In this document: positions 1 to 7,228 of the stretch, one piece after another
How the letters are laid out: every line of letters begins with the position of its first letter
Position numbering within the stretch: position 1 is the first letter of the stretch
NCBI GenBank assembly: GCA_943328365.2
Contig: CALPZT020000073.1
Location: 1-7,246 of the forward strand
DNA: 7,246 nt
From: Bifidobacterium breve
GTDB taxonomy: Bacteria > Actinomycetota > Actinomycetes > S36-B12
Reading direction: 5' to 3'
Made by a program: the position numbers and the translations under genes
The notes under the pieces: model-generated
Database searches by the model: none
The model's input: only the letters and a program-made list of their open reading frames with translations
What the model was told of the DNA's origin: nothing

Positions 1-1
1 A

Positions 2-481
2 GTAGACGTCGTGGGCGGTGCGAAAGGACACCCGGCCGAAGAAGGGCCGGCCAATGGCACCTGCATCGACGAGTTCCTTGATGCGCCGCATCGGGTACTG
101 GAACCTGAAGTTCTCGTGCACCATGAAGGGAAGGTTGCGATCGGCGCAGGCCGACACCATTGCCTTCGCGTCGGCCATATCCCAGGCGAGGGGCTTCTGG
201 CAGATGGCCGCAACCCCGTGCTCCGCTGCGAGCTCGACCATCATTCGGTGCGTCGGCGCCGTGGTGGCGATGTCGACGAAGTCGAGCTCCTCATTGCGAA
301 ACAGCTCGGCGGCGTCGGTGTATGCGCGACCCCCGAAGGCCGCAGCCGCGGCGGATGCCCGCTCAGGATCGATGTCGCACACGGCGACGAGCTCGACCTC
401 CGGAATCTCCGACCAGGCATGCAGGTGGTTCTGCGCGAAGAACCCGCACCCGATGAGGGCAAAGCGGTAGGGGCCGCTCAT
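2..481 (-). CDS. Gfo/Idh/MocA-family oxidoreductase, N-terminal part (cut by the window edge)
   Basis: The frame is open from an ATG at 481-479 to the left edge, giving 160 residues with no stop, so the C-terminal part is outside the window. The N-terminus has a Rossmann dinucleotide fold: LIGCGFFA at residues 9-16 (GxGxxA type), then an acidic residue after strand 2 (CDID, 35-38) that would favour NAD(H). CQKPLA at 94-99 is the family's conserved EKP-like motif with Gln in place of Glu, and HENFRFQ (122-128) opens the substrate domain. Members oxidise or reduce sugars, inositols and related polyols; the substrate cannot be told from this part. The start codon overlaps the stop of the upstream sulfurtransferase gene (ATGA at 481-478), and no good Shine-Dalgarno site is visible, so translation is probably coupled. 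The family call is firm; the exact function is unknown. Confidence 0.88.
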   Translation of the reverse strand, partial: MSGPYRFALIGCGFFAQNHLHAWSEIPEVELVAVCDIDPERASAAAAAFGGRAYTDAAELFRNEELDFVDIATTAPTHRMMVELAAEHGVAAICQKPLAWDMADAKAMVSACADRNLPFMVHENFRFQYPMRRIKELVDAGAIGRPFFGRVSFRTAHDVY

Positions 482-1326
482 AGCTCGACGGGGCGAGCCG
501 GGTCGAGGATCCATTCACTCCAGGATCCGACGTACATGCGCGCATCACCGAGCCCGGCGTGCGCCATTGCGAGAAGATTCTCGGCGGCGGTGACGCCCGA
601 GCCGCAGTAGAAGATGACCTGATCTGCTGGCTGGCCTGCGGTGAGCGAGTCGAAATGCACCTTCAGCTCATCGGGCGGCAAGAAACGTCCGTCGTCGGCG
701 AGGACCTCGGTGCGCTCCGCGAGGCCAGCCCCGGCGATGTGGCCCTTGACCGGGTCGTAGTACTTGCCGAGGCCGTGGTAGCCGTCTGCTGATCGGGAGT
801 CGAAGACCCGGCAGGTCGGCTCGACTCGTGCAGCGTCGACCTCGTCAACGGAAGCGAGGAGGCTGTCGCGAACCTGCGGGATGAAGGTGCGCGGCGACGA
901 CTGCCCGGCCTCGTCGGTCATCGGCCGATCCTCGGCAAGCCATGCGGTCAGGCCACCGTCGAGCACCGCCACTGCATCGTGGCCCAGCCAGCGGAGCATG
1001 ACCCAGACGCGGGCGGCCGCCATGAGCCCGCGGTCGGCGTCGTAGACGACGACCTGAACTGATGAGTCGATGCCCCATGCCGAGAGCTGGGCGGCGAAGA
1101 CTTCCGGGTCGGGGAAGGGTCGGCGGCCGGTAACCCCGTCGATGACTGGGCCGGACAGGTGAGCGCTTAGGTCGGCGCGGAGCGCACCGGGGATGTGGGC
1201 CTCGCCATAGGCGGCGGTGCCCCACGCCTCATCATCGAGCGAGAATCGGGCGTCGAGGAGGACGAGGCTCGGGTCGCCGAGCATCGACTCGAGCTCTCCG
1301 GTGGAGATGAGCGTCGTGAACGTCAT
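478..1326 (-). CDS. Two-domain rhodanese, 3-mercaptopyruvate sulfurtransferase type
   Basis: This 282-residue protein has two tandem rhodanese domains (about 5-130 and 160-278), the usual size for the family. The N-terminal domain keeps the fold (YDADRG, then LDGGLTAW) but has Asp where a catalytic Cys would be, so it is inactive, as normal. The C-terminal domain carries the active-site loop CGSGVTA with Cys241. CGSGVTA, together with GSWSEW near the C-terminus, points to mercaptopyruvate rather than thiosulfate as donor (thiosulfate enzymes usually have CRKGVTA). The domain-2 motif usually read as GHIPGA-N is GHIAGAGLAE here, a slight departure. It would act in the cytoplasm, moving sulfane sulfur to thiols or cyanide. 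The start is supported by GAGAGG at 1339-1334, seven bases before the ATG. It is transcribed divergently from ilvD, and its stop overlaps the next gene's start. The physiological acceptor is unknown. Confidence 0.92.
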   Translation of the reverse strand: MTFTTLISTGELESMLGDPSLVLLDARFSLDDEAWGTAAYGEAHIPGALRADLSAHLSGPVIDGVTGRRPFPDPEVFAAQLSAWGIDSSVQVVVYDADRGLMAAARVWVMLRWLGHDAVAVLDGGLTAWLAEDRPMTDEAGQSSPRTFIPQVRDSLLASVDEVDAARVEPTCRVFDSRSADGYHGLGKYYDPVKGHIAGAGLAERTEVLADDGRFLPPDELKVHFDSLTAGQPADQVIFYCGSGVTAAENLLAMAHAGLGDARMYVGSWSEWILDPARPVEL

Positions 1327-1333
1327 GGGGGAG

Positions 1334-1339
1334 CCTCTC
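1334..1339 (-). promoter_or_regulatory. Ribosome binding site of the sulfurtransferase gene
   Basis: The minus strand reads GAGAGG, seven bases before the ATG at 1326. This supports the chosen start and contrasts with the absence of such a site for ilvD on the other strand. Confidence 0.6.
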
Positions 1340-1358
1340 GATGCTGGGGGTGAGGCTG

Positions 1359-1368
1359 ATCCTACGCT
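1359..1368. promoter_or_regulatory. Overlapping divergent -10 elements (sulfurtransferase gene / ilvD)
   Basis: The 48-base gap between the divergent genes holds TACGCT on the plus strand (1363-1368) and TAGGAT on the minus strand (1364-1359). Both fit the TANNNT pattern of sigma-A type -10 elements and they share the TA step at 1363-1364. The plus element would place transcript starts close to the ilvD ATG at 1375. The minus element would place them near 1352, leaving room for the GAGAGG ribosome site. No convincing -35 hexamer is visible for either direction. The assignment is by pattern and spacing only. Confidence 0.4.
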
Positions 1369-1374
1369 CGGGAC

Positions 1375-3060
1375 ATGAGCATGAAGCCGAGGAGTTTCGA
1401 AGTAACCGACGGACGCGACCGGGCGCCAGCCCGAGGGATGCTGAGGGCGCTCGGCATGACGGACGCTGACTTCCGCAAGCCCCAGATCGGCATCGCCTCG
1501 TCCTTCAACACGATCACCCCGTGCAACATGTCGCTACGAGAGGTCGCCGCGGCAGTGGGCCAGGGCGTTCATGCTGCGGGCGGCTTCCCGATGGAGTTCG
1601 GCACGATCACCGTCTCGGATGTCATCTCGATGGGCCACGAGGGCATGCACTTTTCCCTTGTGAGCCGAGAGGTCATTGCCGACTCGGTTGAGACCGTGAT
1701 GCAGGCCGAGCGGCTCGATGGCATGGTGACGCTGGCCGGATGCGACAAGAGCATTCCAGCGATGATCATGGCCGCCGCTCGTATCGATGTCGCAAGCGTG
1801 CTCATGTATGCGGGGTCGCTGCTCCCCGGGCACGTTCGGCTGACCGATGGCACGGAGATGAACGTGAACATCGTGACGGCATTCGAGGCGGTCGGCGCCT
1901 GCGCCCGAGGGCTCATGAGCGACGCCGACCTCGACATCATCGAGCGAGCGGTGTGCCCGAGCGCAGGCACGTGCGGGGGCATGTACACCGCGAACACGAT
2001 GGCGAGTGCCGCAGAGGCCATGGGCATCGCGCTCCCTGGCTCGTCGGCTCCGCCCGCGGTCGACAGCCGGCGCGAGCTCCTCGGCCGACAGGCCGGTGAG
2101 GCCGTCGTAGAACTCCTGCGCCAGGGCACGACGACCCGCGACATCATCACGAAGCAGTCGCTCGAGAATGCGATCGCTGTCGTCATGGCCCTCGGTGGCT
2201 CCACGAATGCCGTGCTTCACCTTCCGGCAATCGCCCATGAATGCGGTTTCGAACTCGAACTCGACGACTTCCACCGCATCGGCTCCAAGGTGCCGCTCCT
2301 TGCGGACCTCAAGCCCTTCGGCGAGTACGTGATGTTCGACGTCGACCGTGTTGGCGGAATCCCGGTCGTGATGAAGGTGCTGCTCGACGAGGGATACCTG
2401 CACGGGGATTGCCTCACCGTCACCGGGCGGACGATTGCCGAGAACCTTGCGAGCATCAATCCGCCTGAGCCCGATGGCAAGGTGCTGCGGCCCGCGAGCC
2501 ATCCTCTGGCCGCGAGCGGCGGGATCACGATCCTGTCCGGCTCGATGGCGCCGGAGGGGGCGGTCGTGAAGAACGCCGGCGTGCCCATCGAGGTCTTCGA
2601 GGGCGTCGCGCGCGTGTTCGAGCGTGAGGAGTCGGCGATGGCCGCGCTCGAGGATGCCACGATCCAGGCGGGCGACGTCGTTGTCATCCGCTATGAGGGA
2701 CCCAAGGGCGGCCCCGGAATGCGGGAGATGCTCATGATCACGGGGGCGATCAAGGGTGCGGGGCTCGGCAAGGAGGTCATGCTCGTCACGGATGGACGGT
2801 TCTCCGGAGGCACGACCGGCCTGTGCATCGGGCATGTGGCGCCGGAGGCGGTCGATGGCGGGCCGATCGGGCTCGTGCGCGATGGCGACCGGGTCCGGAT
2901 CGATATCCCGAATCGGACGCTTGACCTCCTCGTCGACGAGGCTGAGCTCGGCCGCCGACGGGAGGCGTTCGAGCCGCTGCCGCCGCGGTACACGCGCGGG
3001 GTGCTCGCGAAGTACGCGAAACTCGTCGGGTCGGCCTCTCGCGGAGCCGTCTGCGACTAG
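1375..3060 (+). CDS. ilvD: Dihydroxy-acid dehydratase
   Basis: This enzyme dehydrates 2,3-dihydroxy-3-methylbutanoate and 2,3-dihydroxy-3-methylpentanoate to the 2-oxo precursors of valine/leucine and isoleucine. The 561 residues match the usual IlvD length. Three conserved Fe-S cysteines are present: TPCN (Cys50), GCDKS (Cys123) and AGTCGG (Cys200). Asp124 and Lys125 in CDKS correspond to the metal-binding Asp and the Lys that is carbamylated in this family. The C-terminal GRFSGGTTG holds Ser477, the expected catalytic base. Whether the cluster is 2Fe-2S or 4Fe-4S cannot be decided by reading. The N-terminus (KPRSFEVTDG, then ARGMLRALGM) aligns with actinobacterial IlvD from memory, so the ATG at 1375 or the in-frame ATG at 1381 is right. 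No Shine-Dalgarno site precedes it and a -10-like TACGCT ends six bases upstream, so a leaderless mRNA is likely. It is followed by a separately controlled ilvBNC unit. Confidence 0.97.
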   Translation: MSMKPRSFEVTDGRDRAPARGMLRALGMTDADFRKPQIGIASSFNTITPCNMSLREVAAAVGQGVHAAGGFPMEFGTITVSDVISMGHEGMHFSLVSREVIADSVETVMQAERLDGMVTLAGCDKSIPAMIMAAARIDVASVLMYAGSLLPGHVRLTDGTEMNVNIVTAFEAVGACARGLMSDADLDIIERAVCPSAGTCGGMYTANTMASAAEAMGIALPGSSAPPAVDSRRELLGRQAGEAVVELLRQGTTTRDIITKQSLENAIAVVMALGGSTNAVLHLPAIAHECGFELELDDFHRIGSKVPLLADLKPFGEYVMFDVDRVGGIPVVMKVLLDEGYLHGDCLTVTGRTIAENLASINPPEPDGKVLRPASHPLAASGGITILSGSMAPEGAVVKNAGVPIEVFEGVARVFEREESAMAALEDATIQAGDVVVIRYEGPKGGPGMREMLMITGAIKGAGLGKEVMLVTDGRFSGGTTGLCIGHVAPEAVDGGPIGLVRDGDRVRIDIPNRTLDLLVDEAELGRRREAFEPLPPRYTRGVLAKYAKLVGSASRGAVCD

Positions 3061-3102
3061 CGGCGAGCGGCAGACTGCGTCAGGCCCCTCCCTTCGCGCC
3101 CA

Positions 3103-3122
3103 GACGTGGCGCTCGTCACGTT
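3103..3122 (+). terminator. Possible ilvD terminator hairpin, or an operator-like dyad
   Basis: An imperfect dyad built on ACGTG (3104-3108) and CACGT (3117-3121) can fold into an eight-pair stem, including two G-U pairs, with a GCUC loop. It lies 43 bases after the ilvD stop. There is no U-tract after it, so termination would be of the U-poor kind often proposed in high-GC bacteria. It also ends only three bases before the -35 element of the ilvB promoter, so it could instead bind a regulator. Sequence alone does not separate the two readings. Confidence 0.35.
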
Positions 3123-3125
3123 CGG

Positions 3126-3154
3126 ATGACAGGGAGCGATTGTGCGGGTATGGT
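3126..3154 (+). promoter_or_regulatory. Promoter of the ilvBNC leader
   Basis: ATGACA at 3126-3131 matches the -35 consensus TTGACA in five of six bases. After exactly 17 bases comes TATGGT (3149-3154), a TANNNT -10 matching TATAAT in four of six. Transcription would start about seven to eight bases further on, at or next to G3162. That base begins the GTG codon of the leader peptide. This is the best promoter visible in the window and it directly precedes the attenuator. Confidence 0.7.
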
Positions 3155-3161
3155 GACCGGT

Positions 3162-3200
3162 GTGGCAAAGACTCTGGTAGTTATTTGGCGCGCGGGCTGA
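3162..3200 (+). CDS. ilvBNC leader peptide (attenuation control peptide)
   Basis: The short frame GTG...TGA encodes MAKTLVVIWRAG, 12 residues. Its consecutive codons CTG-GTA-GTT-ATT (3174-3185) specify Leu-Val-Val-Ile, the end products of the pathway encoded downstream. Ribosome stalling at such codons is the known control principle of ilv leaders, and comparable leader peptides are described upstream of actinobacterial ilvB genes. An in-frame ATG at 3150 would give 16 residues, but it lies inside the proposed -10 hexamer and would not be transcribed, so I chose GTG 3162 as a leaderless start. The stop at 3198-3200 lies between the two arms of the first RNA stem, as expected for an attenuator. 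The peptide itself probably has no function once made. Confidence 0.72.
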   Translation: MAKTLVVIWRAG

Positions 3201-3241
3201 TACACGTCAACCGGCGCGCTGCCCTCCGATACCCAGCCGGG
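3187..3241 (+). promoter_or_regulatory. Attenuator stem 1:2 and competing antiterminator of ilvBNC
   Basis: Segment 1 (GCGCGC, 3188-3193), within the last leader codons, pairs perfectly with segment 2 (GCGCGC, 3214-3219). The stem may extend by GG/CC (3194-3195 with 3211-3212, one bulged G) and by UGA/UCA (3198-3200 with 3207-3209). Segment 2 can instead pair with the loop region of the terminator: GCUG (3218-3221) with CAGC (3234-3237), or CCGGC (3211-3215) with GCCGG (3236-3240). Those pairings would break the terminator's upper stem. A ribosome stalled on Leu-Val-Val-Ile would cover segment 1, free segment 2 and favour read-through. The folds were found by hand without energies, so the antiterminator is the least certain part. 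Confidence 0.55.
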
Positions 3242-3254
3242 TCGGGGGGTTTTT
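3222..3254 (+). terminator. Intrinsic terminator of the ilvBNC attenuator
   Basis: CCCTCCG (3222-3228) pairs with CGGGGGG (3243-3249), including one G-U pair. After a two-base AU bulge, ACCC (3231-3234) pairs with GGGT (3239-3242) around an AGCC loop. Five Ts (3250-3254) follow directly, the only hairpin in the window with a clear U-tract. It lies 70 bases upstream of the ilvB start and downstream of the leader peptide, where an attenuator terminator belongs. Confidence 0.78.
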
Positions 3255-3259
3255 CATTG

Positions 3260-3280
3260 CCGCGGTCATCACGGCCGCGG
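3260..3280 (+). other. Stable hairpin in the ilvB 5' untranslated region
   Basis: CCGCGGTC (3260-3267) pairs with GGCCGCGG (3273-3280) over eight pairs, including one U-G, with an ATCAC loop. It sits five bases after the attenuator's U-tract and has no U-tract of its own. It would be present only in read-through transcripts. It might stabilise the 5' end of the ilvBNC mRNA or pause polymerase; neither role can be shown from sequence. Confidence 0.45.
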
Positions 3281-3323
3281 TTGAACCCTGAACGACCGAC
3301 ACGAGGGATAGGCGAGAGAGACG

Positions 3324-5065
<1,742 letters not shown>

Positions 5066-5066
<1 letters not shown>

Positions 5067-5590
5067 TGTCCAGGCATACCCTCTCCGTCCTCGTCCAAGA
5101 CCAGCCGGGCGTGCTCGCGCGCGTTGCCGGCCTGTTCTCCCGCCGGGGCTTCAATATCGAGTCCCTCGCGGTGGGTCCGACCGAGATTCCAGACGTCTCG
5201 CGGATGACCATCGTCGTCAATGTGGAGGGCCTCGCGCTTGAGCAGGTGACGAAGCAGCTGAACAAGCTCAGCCATGTACTGAAGATCGTCGAACTTGACG
5301 AGACATCGTCGGTGCAGCGCGAGATCATGCTCGTCAAGGTGAAGGCTGATGCCGAGACCCGATCCCACATCCTCGAGACCGTGCAGTTGTTTCGGGCCAA
5401 GGTCGTCGATGTGGCGAGCGATGCCGTGACGATCGAGGCGACCGGCAAGCACGAGAAGCTCGAGGCGCTGCTTCGGGTGCTCGAGCCGTACGGCATCAAG
5501 GAACTCGTGAAGTCGGGCCTCGTCGCGGTGGGCCGAGGCCCTCGCTCCATCACCGACCGGTCAGTCCGGTCTCTTGATCGAACCGGCTGA
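5066..5590 (+). CDS. ilvN: Acetolactate synthase, small regulatory subunit
   Basis: IlvN binds IlvB, raises its activity and makes it sensitive to feedback inhibition, usually by valine. Its 174 residues hold an N-terminal ACT domain (about 3-78), starting HTLSVLVQDQPGVLARVAGL and including RRGFNIESLAVG. The C-terminal small-subunit domain (about 82-160) has VKADAETRSHI and ends in the conserved YGIKELVKSGLVAVGRG. Gly15 and Asn30 match E. coli IlvH Gly14 and Asn29, where changes are known to relieve valine inhibition, so feedback control should be intact. The start codon shares one base with the ilvB stop (TGATG at 5064-5068), suggesting coupled translation and matched subunit amounts. A weak purine-rich stretch, GGGGAAG (5050-5056), may help. 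The last dozen residues after the conserved end are not distinctive. Confidence 0.97.
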
Positions 5591-5600
5591 CGGATACCCT
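5574..5600 (+). promoter_or_regulatory. Weak candidate internal promoter for ilvC
   Basis: TTGATC (5574-5579) and TACCCT (5595-5600) resemble -35 and -10 elements, separated by 15 bases, shorter than the preferred 17. They span the end of ilvN and would start transcripts near 5607 in the 69-base ilvN-ilvC gap. A separate ilvC transcript is known in some actinobacteria such as Corynebacterium glutamicum. An imperfect dyad, TGTGC-G-GCACA (5619-5629), lies just downstream. The evidence is weak. Confidence 0.27.
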
Positions 5601-5646
5601 TCTCCCACATCAATGACGTGTGCGGCACATCAGACAACCGGATAAA

Positions 5647-5651
5647 AGGAG
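5647..5651 (+). promoter_or_regulatory. Ribosome binding site that fixes the ilvC start
   Basis: AGGAG lies eight bases upstream of the ATG at 5660. This selects the ATG over the in-frame GTG at 5618, which would add 14 residues unlike the family and has no such site. Confidence 0.85.
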
Positions 5652-5659
5652 CTCCTCCC

Positions 5660-6688
5660 ATGGCTGAACTGTTCTACGACGACAACGCCGATCTGTCGAT
5701 CATCCAAAACCGCGTCGTGGCGATCATGGGCTTCGGCAGCCAGGGTCATGCGCATGCGATGTCCCTGCGCGATTCGGGTGTCGATGTGCGAGTGGGCCTG
5801 CGCGAGGGCTCGAAGAGCAAGGCCAAGGCTGAGGAGGCTGGCCTGCGGGTCGTCGATCCGGCGACCGCGGCGGCCGAGGCCGACCTCATCATGATCCTCG
5901 CGCCTGATCCGGTGCAGAAGAAGCTGTACCTCGAGGCCATCGAGCCTAACCTGCAGCCGGGCGATGCGCTGTTCTTCGCGCATGGATTCAACATTCGCTT
6001 CGGGTTTATCTCCCCGCCCGACTTCGTCGATGTCGCGATGGTGGCCCCGAAGGGTCCCGGGCACCTTGTGCGCCGCGAGTACGTCGCCGGCCGCGGGGTT
6101 CCCGCGATCGTCGCCGTCGAGCAGGACGCAACCGGTCAGGCGTGGCCGCTGGCGCTCTCGTATGCGAAGGCGATCGGCAGCCTGCGAGCGGGCGGCATCA
6201 AGACCACCTTCACCGAGGAGTGCGAGACCGACCTGTTCGGCGAGCAGGCCGTGCTCTGCGGCGGCGCGAGCCAGCTCGTCATGTACGGCTTTGAGACCCT
6301 CGTCGAGGCTGGCTACCAGCCGGAGGTCGCGTATTTCGAGTGCCTGCATGAGCTCAAGCTCATCGTCGATCTCATGTACGAAGGCGGCATCGCCAAGCAG
6401 CGCTGGAGCGTTTCCGACACAGCCGAGTACGGCGACTATGTGTCGGGTCCTCGGGTCATCGACCCGAGTGTGAAGGAGAACATGAAGGCGGTTCTCGCCG
6501 ATATTCAAAATGGTGCCTTCGCGAACCGCTTCATGGCCGACCAGGAGGCGGGCGGACCGGAGTTCAAAGCGCTGCGCGCAAAGGGCGAGTCCCATCCGAT
6601 CGAGGCCGTGGGCCGCGAACTGCGCGGGCTCATGAGCTGGGTCGACAACAAGGGCGATGACTACGTCGAGGGCACCGCTGCTCGCTAG
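5660..6688 (+). CDS. ilvC: Ketol-acid reductoisomerase, class I
   Basis: IlvC moves an alkyl group in acetolactate or acetohydroxybutyrate and reduces the product to the dihydroxy acid used by IlvD; it needs Mg2+ and NAD(P)H. With the ATG at 5660 it has 342 residues, the length of short class I enzymes. The Rossmann domain has GFGSQGHA at 24-31. The cofactor loop LREGSKSK (47-54), with Arg48, Ser51 and Ser53, suggests NADPH preference. His108 in FAHGFN is catalytic in the family. The C-terminal helical domain supplies metal ligands Asp191 and Glu195 (ETDLFGEQ), then Glu227 and Glu231 (FECLHE), and substrate-binding Ser252 (WSVSDTAEYG). It is last in the ilvBNC unit, 69 bases after ilvN, a gap wide enough for its own promoter, and is followed by strong stem-loops. 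Nothing looks damaged. Confidence 0.98.
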   Translation: MAELFYDDNADLSIIQNRVVAIMGFGSQGHAHAMSLRDSGVDVRVGLREGSKSKAKAEEAGLRVVDPATAAAEADLIMILAPDPVQKKLYLEAIEPNLQPGDALFFAHGFNIRFGFISPPDFVDVAMVAPKGPGHLVRREYVAGRGVPAIVAVEQDATGQAWPLALSYAKAIGSLRAGGIKTTFTEECETDLFGEQAVLCGGASQLVMYGFETLVEAGYQPEVAYFECLHELKLIVDLMYEGGIAKQRWSVSDTAEYGDYVSGPRVIDPSVKENMKAVLADIQNGAFANRFMADQEAGGPEFKALRAKGESHPIEAVGRELRGLMSWVDNKGDDYVEGTAAR

Positions 6689-6731
6689 TTGAGCGCAGTT
6701 CCCGCAGGGGGGAGCTCCCTTGAGCGAGGGG

Positions 6732-6768
6732 GAGCCCGCCGGGCCACGGGGGTTAGCCCAGCGGGCTC
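6732..6768 (+). terminator. Stem-loop terminator after ilvC
   Basis: GAGCCCGC (6732-6739) pairs perfectly with GCGGGCTC (6761-6768). After one mismatch, GGGC (6741-6744) pairs with GCCC (6756-6759) around an 11-base loop. It lies 43 bases after the ilvC stop. There is no U-tract. An alternative upstream fold, GCTCCC (6714-6719) with GGGAGC (6730-6735), would compete for bases 6732-6735. Confidence 0.6.
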
Positions 6769-6781
6769 GTCTTCGGGGCAG

Positions 6782-6814
6782 GCCTACCCGGTGCGCGACA
6801 TGCGTCGGGTAGGC
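6782..6814. terminator. Stem-loop between the convergent ilvC and hsp20 genes
   Basis: GCCTACCCG (6782-6790) pairs perfectly with CGGGTAGGC (6806-6814). GUGC/GCGU (6791-6794 with 6802-6805) can extend it to 13 pairs around a seven-base loop. It begins six bases beyond the hsp20 stop, so it most likely ends that transcript, while also standing in the way of transcription from ilvC. Neither side has a T-run. Confidence 0.6.
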
Positions 6815-6820
6815 GGCCGT

Positions 6821-7228
6821 TCAGTCGGCGCGCTTGATGGGGATGTGTGTCGGCGTGGCCGCGGGCTCGGGCAGGGCGACCTGTACCTCGAGAATGCCGT
6901 CCCGGTACTCGGCCTGGATACTGCTCTGGTCGACCCGCTGCGGCAGCGCGATCGTTCGCACCAAGCTGCCGTAGGTGAACTCAGACCGATGATCCTCGTC
7001 GGTCCTCTCCTCGCGGTCCGCCCGAATCGTGAGCAGTCCATCGGCCACTGTCACATCGACGTTCTTGTCGGGGTCGATGCCGGGAAGCTCGGCGCGGACG
7101 ACGAACGTGCCATCACGCATGAACTCCTCGACGCGAATCGTGCGGACGTAGTTGAACCGCAGTGCCGTGTCGGACGGGATGAGGCTCTCGAACCAGTCCA
7201 CAAGCCGTGGAAACGGGTCGGGACGCAC
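6821..7228 (-). CDS. Hsp20 / alpha-crystallin family small heat-shock protein (start uncertain)
   Basis: This ATP-independent chaperone type binds unfolding proteins and forms oligomers in the cytoplasm. From the GTG at 7228 it has 135 residues. A short N-terminal arm (PDPFPRLVDWFESLIP) is followed by the alpha-crystallin domain (about 29-120): IRVEEFMRDGTFVVRAELPG, then VTVADGLLTIRAD, and the closing YRDGILEVQVALP, the family's A-x-x-x-(N/D)-G-(I/V)-L region. The tail ends HIPIKRAD, whose Ile129-Pro-Ile131 is the IxI motif used in oligomer assembly. The frame stays open from 7229 to the right edge (reading PRNSIA) and GTG 7228 has only a weak site (CGGAA) upstream, so the true start may lie beyond the window. 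Its promoter is not visible. It faces ilvC tail to tail and has no functional link to it. Confidence 0.9.
   Translation of the reverse strand: MRPDPFPRLVDWFESLIPSDTALRFNYVRTIRVEEFMRDGTFVVRAELPGIDPDKNVDVTVADGLLTIRADREERTDEDHRSEFTYGSLVRTIALPQRVDQSSIQAEYRDGILEVQVALPEPAATPTHIPIKRAD

Noticed and set aside
11..610. Plus-strand open frame (199 residues) at the left end
   Set aside because: It covers the opposite strand of the oxidoreductase and sulfurtransferase genes, both of which have clear family motifs; this frame has none.
3150..3161. ATG 3150 as the leader peptide start (16 residues)
   Set aside because: It lies within the proposed -10 hexamer, so it would not be in the transcript. It remains possible if transcription starts further upstream.
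1534..3168. Long minus-strand open frame (544 residues) opposite ilvD
   Set aside because: Same composition bias, with no family motif; it is a shadow of ilvD on the other strand.
5555..5571. GACCGG/CCGGTC hairpin at the end of ilvN as a terminator
   Set aside because: It is inside the coding region, only six pairs long, without a U-tract, and ilvC follows on the same strand.
5618..5659. GTG at 5618 as the ilvC start
   Set aside because: It adds 14 residues unlike the family N-terminus; the ATG at 5660 has AGGAG at the right distance.
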